25,786 nt of DNA from Flavipsychrobacter sp964461535. Lineage in GTDB: Bacteria; Bacteroidota; Bacteroidia; Chitinophagales; Chitinophagaceae. Of the stretch, positions 25,437 to 25,786 are shown one piece after another. The first letter of the stretch is position 1; every line of letters starts with the position of its first letter. The translations under genes and the position numbers were made by a program. Below the pieces are notes generated by a model. The model was not told the origin of the DNA and made no database searches. It was given only the letters and a program-made list of their open reading frames with translations. Location: assembly GCA_964461535.1 (NCBI GenBank), contig CAYWUY010000042.1, positions 1-25,786 on the forward strand, written 5' to 3'.

Positions 25437-25786
25437 TTATATAATACTTAATACTTTGTTTAGGGGCTGTTTTAACGATCTAGATGTAGGCGCATCTGCA
25501 ACCGACAATCTAAACATGAATATACCATGTTGATTCTCAAGACTTGGAAACAATATACACAACTTATCAAATAATCCTTTGATTTCGTCCATCATTTTTT
25601 GACTAAAACCTTCAGTATTGCCATATTTTAATTTTGAATATAGAAATAATGGTGCAGATATTGGATGAATGGATAGTTCACGAGCTGTCGCATCCAACCA
25701 TAATCTTTCTGCTGCCCTACCACCATTTATATAATTAATTGCACTATACTCAGGCATGGTTAGCAAACCTATGGCTGAAGATGTTA
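25437..25786 (-). CDS. C-terminal part of a nitroreductase-fold protein (partial; possibly Rv1355c/ThiF-nitroreductase type)
   Basis: The frame is open to the right edge, giving about 116 visible residues that start inside a domain. The segment AIGLLTMPEYSAINYINGGR followed by AAERLWLDATARELSIHPISA is typical of the end of flavin-dependent nitroreductase folds, where GG.A.ERLWL.AT...L..HP packs near the FMN site. The tail FRLSVADAPTSRSLKQPLNKVL fits the end of Rv1355c-type proteins, in which a ThiF/E1-like adenylating domain precedes the nitroreductase part. That N-terminal part is outside the window, so the Rv1355c assignment is tentative. Its stop is 1 nt before the GNAT gene's start, the tightest junction here. 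Confidence 0.6.
   Translation of the reverse strand, partial: TSSAIGLLTMPEYSAINYINGGRAAERLWLDATARELSIHPISAPLFLYSKLKYGNTEGFSQKMMDEIKGLFDKLCILFPSLENQHGIFMFRLSVADAPTSRSLKQPLNKVLSII

Overview
The window comes from a Bacteroidota genome, most likely of the Chitinophagales/Cytophagales kind. The evidence is AT-rich DNA, a giant adhesin-like protein ending in a type IX secretion (T9SS) sorting domain, a Wza-type lipoprotein, CpsB-type PHP phosphatase, DUF1573 and 7TMR-DISM kinase families, absence of clear Shine-Dalgarno sites, and several upstream motifs resembling the Bacteroidota promoter (TTG / TAnnTTTG). No rRNA, tRNA, insertion sequence, CRISPR array or origin was seen. There is one assembly gap of 100 N (16179-16278).

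Region 1 (1-3289, minus strand) is one end of an exopolysaccharide/capsule locus. In transcription order it has a CpsB/YwqE-type PHP phosphatase, a NeuD/PglD-like sugar acyltransferase, a TviB-type UDP-HexNAc 6-dehydrogenase, and the first 105 codons of a Wza-type export lipoprotein that runs off the left edge. Region 2 (3406-9068) is mostly housekeeping: a class I aminotransferase, a secreted DUF1573 protein, a small secreted protein of unknown function, DusB, a YfcE-like phosphoesterase, a DinB-fold protein and a trans-sulfuration-type PLP enzyme. Region 3 (9171-18135, minus) is a single gene broken only by the gap. It encodes a secreted protein of at least 2,950 residues with about 27 BIG2-like repeats and at least six repeats of a second type, nearly all with one cysteine pair, then two Ig-like units and a T9SS sorting domain. 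Region 4 (18278-20904, minus) has a PspC-domain protein and a mitochondrial-type aconitase.

Region 5 (21105-25786, minus) is the most interesting part. Five tightly spaced genes (1, 11 and 8 nt apart, then a 14-nt overlap) encode the C-terminal part of a nitroreductase-fold protein, a GNAT protein with features like LuxI autoinducer synthases, a 7TMR-DISM membrane sensor kinase, a REC-histidine kinase and a stand-alone receiver. This looks like a small-molecule synthesis and sensing module with no DNA-binding output in view; the functional link is inference.

Several hairpins after minus-strand genes pair through G.U wobbles only when read on the minus strand, which supports their assignment as terminators. 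The terminators of the PLP enzyme gene and the giant gene overlap and share one arm.
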